From Chaenocephalus aceratus (lineage: Eukaryota; Chordata; Actinopteri; Perciformes; Channichthyidae), in NCBI GenBank assembly GCA_023974075.1, contig JAMFTG010000063.1, positions 186,001 through 250,000 on the forward strand: a stretch of DNA of 64,000 bases. The letters are read 5' to 3'. Below are positions 58,691-64,000 of this stretch, piece after piece. The translations under genes and the position numbers were made by a program. The notes below the pieces were generated by a model, which saw only the letters and a list, made by a program, of their open reading frames with translations, searched no databases and was not told the origin of the DNA. The first letter of the stretch is position 1. Each line of letters starts with the position of its first letter.

Positions 58691-59329
58691 GAATGAGGGC
58701 TGGACATAGTTAGAGACTTCTCTTTAATACAGCATTAACATTCTGTCATTATTACAGATAATGAAAGTTGCTGTGACAAATGAAGGATGTCCTGTAACAC
58801 CTGAACCACCTCATAACCAATCTGTTTGCAGAGGTGGAAAGTTAGGGTTAGGGTTAGTACAATGTTTGAGGTTCCTGTAGTTGACTTCAGATAATACAAC
58901 ATGTAATCAACAAATAGTTTGTCATGTATTAGTTTAGGTTAAGACAACATTGTATTGATATCTTTGTGAAATTCACAAGATACATGGTGGTATATTTAAC
59001 AAAGAAAATGACCATTGGGCTGCTGGTGGTAAGAGCTGCCAGGTAAGAGGGTTTGAATCCCGAGCACAAAAACATTTTACAACAAAACAATGCCATCCCC
59101 TCTTTCGCCTCTTTAGTGATAGCAAACAGAAATGTTCAACTCCTTTAATGGTATATTGCAAGTGCAATAAGAAGCTACAGGGACGTTAATTTACGTCGGT
59201 AATATTAACTTTATTTAATACAAGATTTAATCATACAGCCCATGCAGTATAACATTTTACAAATGATGAATTACAGCAAACATGTGCAATATATCCATTA
59301 TTACAGCTCTGTGGGCTGGCAGTAAGGCG
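58691..59329. other. Spacer and unit C edge
   Basis: Unit-type spacer runs to about 59114, including the B-box-like GGGTTTGAATCCC near 59049. About 215 bp of unmatched AT-rich DNA follows before the SPRY fragment. Confidence 0.5.
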
Positions 59330-59663
59330 AGCCAGAGAGTCGATCAACAGGAAGGGACAGATCTCAGGGTCTCCTCAGGATGCTTACTCTATGATATGTT
59401 TGAGGAATGAAAATGAGTACTCAGCATGTGCTGGTCCTTCAGTCCGTCTCTCTCTGAAGTCTCAGCCTGAGAAGGTGGGGGTGTTTGTGGATTATGAGGA
59501 GGGTCTGGTCTCCTTTTATGATGTTGATGCTGCAGCTCTGATCTACTCCTTCCCTGGCTGCTGCTTCAAAGAGAAACTCTACCCATACTTTAGTCCCGGT
59601 GTTAAGGATGGTGGTAAAAACTCTGCCACTCTGATCATCTCTCCTGTCAATCAAACTGAGTAG
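59330..59663 (+). pseudogene. TRIM copy D, 3' SPRY fragment
   Basis: Only the last third of the PRY-SPRY domain is left, from ARESINRKGQI through VGVFVDYEEGLVSFYDVD to SPVNQTE, followed by a homologous 3' flank. The RING, B-boxes and coiled coil are absent. The last 90 codons are open. Confidence 0.85.
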
Positions 59664-60542
59664 AACAACCATTTGATTTTCTACAGAAAGATTCACCCTC
59701 ACTAAATGTAATATACTCTTTGTATATGATTGTGTGGGTGCAGTGTACATATATTTGATGTTTCTAAACAAAGCAATATTGTTTTCTGCTTTTTCTATCA
59801 AAGATAATTACTCGTGATTAAGAAATATTTGCACGGACCTGACATTTCTGGGTGTTAAATTCATAACATTTTATTTCCTTATCATTGTATATATACGAAG
59901 TGTTTAATACAGGCAAAGACAACTGTGAGAAGAAATGCACCCCTTATTTTGTTTTTTAATAGTTAAAGTACAGGTTTCTTTTAGGGTTATAGTTTTAAAT
60001 GTTTGTATTAAATGTATCTGATGAGTTTTCGGTGGTACATTAAGAGTCAATGCTTTATTCATATTAGACGAATACATTGTGTCTCAATCCTTTGAGTTAT
60101 TTTGATTTTATTTCTGTCCAACTCTCTGGAGAATGTTTGTATAGCTTAAAAAAGTCCTCAACAAATAAAAAAAACAAGTTTCAACTGTTTTTCGCTCTAT
60201 ATATTTTCTCAACATTTACCTAAATCTTTTGTTCAAGTAGAAAAACAAATAACACACAATAACTTGAGTATTTCAATATTACACAAATGTATTGTTCTTG
60301 ATTTTTGAGATCTACATTCGTTTATTATCTATAATACATTTTCAAGTTAGATTTTAGAAACAATATATGAGTTCCATTTATGAAATACAATACATATTTA
60401 CAGATGAAACCACAAAAGCAGATGCAGTTAAATGTCTCTAAAATCCCAGATGACAATATCAAAGTACAGTTTACATATTAAAATGATAGATATTAGTTAT
60501 TCAAAATAAAGTAGTACAACAATGGCAGTATATACTCTACAT
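59664..60542. other. Non-coding, 3' flank of copy D
   Basis: The start matches the TRIM 3' flank. The rest is AT-rich with no element recognised. Confidence 0.5.
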
Positions 60543-60874
60543 CAGGGGTGTCAAACTCAAGGCCCGGGGGCCAAATCCGGCCCGCGACTTCATTTGATGT
60601 GGCCCGCAAGAGCTTGCAAAGAATATAATACGTTCTTATACAGTTACATGAAGAGAGAATTATTTGCCCTGGACTTCTGCTTTCAGACGTAGTTAATTAC
60701 TAAGTTATTACCCTATCCGATAATAATCCAATGCAGAGGCAATAATGTAATATAATACATTATTTTGTATATATTATATATTTATACATGTATATTTATA
60801 TGGTTACAACCGGCCCTTTGAGTGCAACCATAATGCTAATGTGGCCCGCGATGAATTTGAGTTTGACACCCCTG
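60543..60874. mobile_element. hAT-type MITE, 332 bp
   Basis: The inverted ends CAGGGGTGTCAAACTC ... GAGTTTGACACCCCTG are flanked by an 8-bp duplication CTCTACAT (60535-60542 and 60875-60882). GGCCCGGGGGCCAAATCCGG is typical of this widespread family. No coding capacity. Confidence 0.92.
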
Positions 60875-60882
60875 CTCTACAT

Positions 60883-61882
60883 TATCAATACTTTTACTTT
60901 TTTTAATACAAGTAAATTGGGTTTAAAAACATGCACAGCCCTGACTCATACCACGACTCAGGACCACAATGACAGGCACGGCCACAACTCCTGACCCAGG
61001 TGAAGCCTTTAATGCTGACAACCTGCCAGGTGACAGACACACAACACTCTAGGTCAGGGGTGGCCAGGCAGCCCTAACTTTGAGCTTCATCGAAAAGCAA
61101 AGTCTTAATCCTAGTCTTAAAAAAGGATAAGGTGTCTGCCGCCCGAACACACACTGAGAAAACAGATGAGAATTAACCCAAGTCAAACACGCCTTCTGTG
61201 TATCTTAAAAAACAACAGTTTTGTATGTATACATAATTGACGAGAAAGAAAAGGCAACACAGTCTCACTCCCTGATCGTCCAATAGCGACGCTTGGTCAG
61301 GGTCCCGTGGCGTGCAGTTGTGACGCGCCGAGTCTCCTTCAGCTTCATAAAGGGACGCAAAGAGCTTTCAACTGATTGCAATGCATTCCTATCGGCGGCG
61401 GTATTTGACGCTCAGGGAAGCACGGCATCCGTCCATGTCGGGCGGCAGTTAAAGGCAATGTGAGCGTCCATTCCCATTGGATAACGGAGGATTTTGCACC
61501 CGGAAGTAAGTATTCTCCTTACTGTCCATTGATTTGACAGTGCTATCTGCACTACTCATCGACTCAAAAACACCAGAGTATCCTTGTTAATTACACAACA
61601 TTGATTGGTTTAAATGGTGTACAATGCTTTTGTGTTCCACTGGATCACTCTCTTCATTGTTTTATTTTGCTTTCAAGGAACATACCAATACCTTAAATGA
61701 AAGGTGAAAACGGGAGAAAGCTATAGAACAAAAGAAATGCGGGGTAAAGCAAATTAAATGCAAAGCTGTATAATAGAATACATGAGTCTTGCCATGATGT
61801 ATCTCTGAACCATAGAATCAAACACCGCCTTGTGCTCGGTCAAACTTCTGAGCGACTTTTGAACGGAGTTGGGTTTTCTCAC
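60883..61882. other. Decayed unit D spacer with repeat fragments
   Basis: It includes a retroposon scrap (GGTCAGGGGTGGCCAGGCAG near 61053), a piece of unit spacer (GGTGTCTGCCGCC at 61130) and an end related to the fold-back element (CAACACAGTCTCACTCCC at 61256). No gene. Confidence 0.45.
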
Positions 61883-61933
61883 CTCAGATGATGCAGATGA
61901 ATCACTGGTCCACACTTTTGATGTCACATCCAT
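61883..61933 (-). CDS. Orphan antisense first coding exon, copy D (short form)
   Basis: ATG 61933 (minus) opens MDVTSKVWTSDSS, then a donor TCTGAG/GTGAGAAA. It is 18 bases shorter than the other copies, so the frame is kept. The leader is conserved to about 62055. Confidence 0.4.
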
Positions 61934-62320
61934 CTTCCTCCGGCCAGTGGACGCTGTGGTCGATCTCTGCTGATAACGCCGAATCACAGAAGGTCTTAAT
62001 AAGCGCAGGCGGTGATGGAGACAGCTGCTGAGTCTTCTATAGATGGACAGGACGGCAGAGAATGAGGGCTGGACACAGTTAGTTATCTGTAATACAGCAT
62101 TAACAGTGTGTCATTATTACAGATAATGAAAGTTGCTGTGACAAATGAAGGATATCCTGTAACACCTGAACCACCTCCACAACCAATCAGTTGTTTGCAG
62201 AGGTGGAAGGTTATGGTTAGTACAATGTTTGAGGTTCCTGTAGTTTACTTCAGATAATACAAAAGGTAATCAACAAATAGTTTGTCATGTATTATTCATC
62301 ACGGTATGCGTTAAGACAAC

Positions 62321-62883
62321 ACCTGTCCCGTGCCTCTATGCGCTAGCCGGCATCTCCCCCCCGCACATCAGACGACTATGTATCACGCAAGATGAATGGA
62401 GAACACAGGAGACAGACATCAGACACCCCTTGCATGGCCACGTAGCACCCCCACGCAGGCTCCGATCCAGAGCCAGTTTTGTGCAGACAGTCCTGCCCCT
62501 CCAGACAACCAAACAAGCAGCAAGGACCAACATCTAGGAAGATGAATGGCAAAGAATTGACAAACGAGCTCTTGAATGGCTGGACAGAGGAATCACACCA
62601 ACGGAAAGCCTCGCTAGTGGCCACGACCTTGGCTGGACAACCCGGAAGTCACTTAATAGACTGCGTGTGGAACAGGGGAGGTGCAAAGCACTGATGAAAG
62701 TGTGGAACTACACCACAGAAGACACGTGGATCAGCGCAGACAATGTCCCACCTACTGGAATGTGCCGATGCCCCCAGTCCAGAAGACCTGGCAGAACCTA
62801 CCCCATCAGCTGTGGCCTGTGCCCGATACTGGCAGAACGACATCTGAGATTGCTACAGACTCGAAGAAGATGTATTATTTGAA
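62321..62883 (+). mobile_element. LINE C-terminal fragment with 11-bp TSD
   Basis: This 563-bp insertion in unit-D spacer is flanked by GTTAAGACAAC (62310-62320 and 62884-62894). Units A-C show the uninterrupted site. Frames hold NRLRVEQGRCKALMKVWNY and cysteine pairs, like the C-terminal end of a LINE polyprotein. No poly-A or simple-repeat tail is visible. Confidence 0.6.
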
Positions 62884-62894
62884 GTTAAGACAAC

Positions 62895-64000
62895 CTTTTA
62901 TTGATCTTTTTTGTGAAATTCACAAGATACATGGGGGTATATTTAACAACAAATCTACCATCGGGCTGCTGTTGGTAAGAGCTGCCAGGTAAGAGGGTTT
63001 GAATCCCGAGCACAAACACAAACGCCTAAAACCCTCTTTCTCCTCTTTTCAACCTGCATCTCTAATGAAGTCCCTCTCAGGCACAAAACATATCGATACA
63101 AATAAATAAATCAGCACTAAGTAATACAAAATATGAATCAATAATTATAATCCAACATGATTTGGAAATGGGTGAAAGGGTACTTCTAGTTTAAATGAAA
63201 AAGTAGAAAGACATATAAATACTCTATGTTTGAGATCTGAATACTTAGCTGTAAATAAATGGTAAATCGACTACATGTAAACAGCGCCTTTTAAGTCTTT
63301 GCAGCTGAACACTTTGAAAACATTGATCGCAGGGGCTGGGCAGCAAACTGCAACCTATCTGATTGCCTTATCAATACAGCGTCAAGCTTCAGGGCAAAGT
63401 TCGCTTTCTCGTCAAAACACACATGTTGTGTAAGCATGGTTTGGAATCAGCATCCCTTGGAAAAGGCAATCTAATCACATGGAGAAACATGACTTCCAAG
63501 AGTGGCTTGGCCGTCGTTTTACCCTGATATGTATGGGCTGCTTAGTTTTTGAAAATACCTCGGGTGTAACCAAAACCAAATCTGTTTTTTAAATAAACTA
63601 AAATATGCAATGTTACAAAGAGAATAACGAGAAGTCACATGAGGAGGGATAACAACTTGAGCCATGTTTCCATAAAGCACATTTTAAAAATGGTAGACAC
63701 AACTTACATCTCCTTTTATCTATACATGTGGACCCACTTCTCAATGGTTTTACTGCGGCATTATCTGATCTGAGTTGGTATGGTTTGAACCTTGATCCCT
63801 AACAGTTTTATAATCTTGTAGCCTCACACACCCTACGTCTTTTAACAAACAGATAAAGCTCACGCCCAACAGCTTTAAACTAGTTTACCAACAGTATTAT
63901 AGCAGTTTATATACATTTGTTGTGCAACCTTCTGATTCTAAGTCAAGATTAAACATTTTGAGATTTTCATTTTCTGTCATCTCTTGACTGGCAAACTTAA
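62895..64000. other. Right end: unit spacer then unmatched DNA
   Basis: Unit-type spacer (GGGTTTGAATCCCGAGCAC near 62996) runs to about 63150. The remaining 850 bp is AT-rich without recognisable genes or repeats. Confidence 0.5.

Larger units (their letters stand above)
43875..59114 (+). repeat. Segmental duplication unit C
   Basis: It is collinear with 25083-43340 apart from discrete indels. It lacks the Harbinger-like and RTE insertions of B, carries a templated insertion in the Tc1-nested L2, and holds the only intact TRIM reading frame. Homology stops at CTCTTTAGTG near 59114. Confidence 0.85.

Overview
This window reads as a teleost (probably percomorph) fish genome. The evidence is eukaryotic gene structure (non-coding first exons with GTGAGT donors, pyrimidine-AG acceptors), tandem TRIM genes of the fish bloodthirsty/finTRIM kind, and a typical fish mobile-element load: L2-type LINEs with (TTA)n tails, Tc1 elements, hAT and Harbinger-like elements, an RTE-like LINE and an LTR element. 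No bacterial-style operon, phage or CRISPR array is present.

Region 1 (1-11,311) is a tandem array of tRNA-Gly(CCC)-like genes on the minus strand. Two alternating units of about 427 and 332 bp form a higher-order repeat. Every copy whose acceptor stem can be read carries a G3-U70 wobble pair and A73, which are the main alanine-identity signals. A young LTR element (3012-10172, LTRs almost identical, 4-bp CAAT target duplication) splits the array. It has no recognisable gag or pol, but holds an intronless, frame-shifted piece of a LIMD1/Ajuba-family LIM protein.

Region 2 (about 11,750-59,660) is a segmental array of TRIM genes, all on the plus strand. Each unit has a non-coding exon 1, a long intron and one coding exon. 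Copies A (14,579-16,224) and B (35,917-37,559) are each broken by a different 1-base deletion in the first B-box. Copy C (52,760-54,403, 547 aa) is intact: RING, two B-boxes, coiled coil and PRY-SPRY. Copy D (59,330-59,663) is only a 3' SPRY fragment. An L2 LINE follows each of A, B and C, and an antisense orphan first exon occurs once per unit (four copies). The introns of B and C carry a nested load: a TIR element, Tc1 with an L2 inside it, a dispersed tRNA-Gly copy and a second L2. Between A and B lies a 3-kb fold-back element with roughly 0.5-kb inverted ends.

Region 3 (59,664-64,000) is a decayed end of the array with an 8-bp-TSD hAT MITE, a LINE fragment and a fourth orphan exon.

The likely functional content is one TRIM E3 ligase gene (C), a few plausible tRNA-Gly genes, and possibly the antisense first exons. 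The rest records duplication, transposition and gene decay. Calls rest on reading and recalled family knowledge; no search was run.
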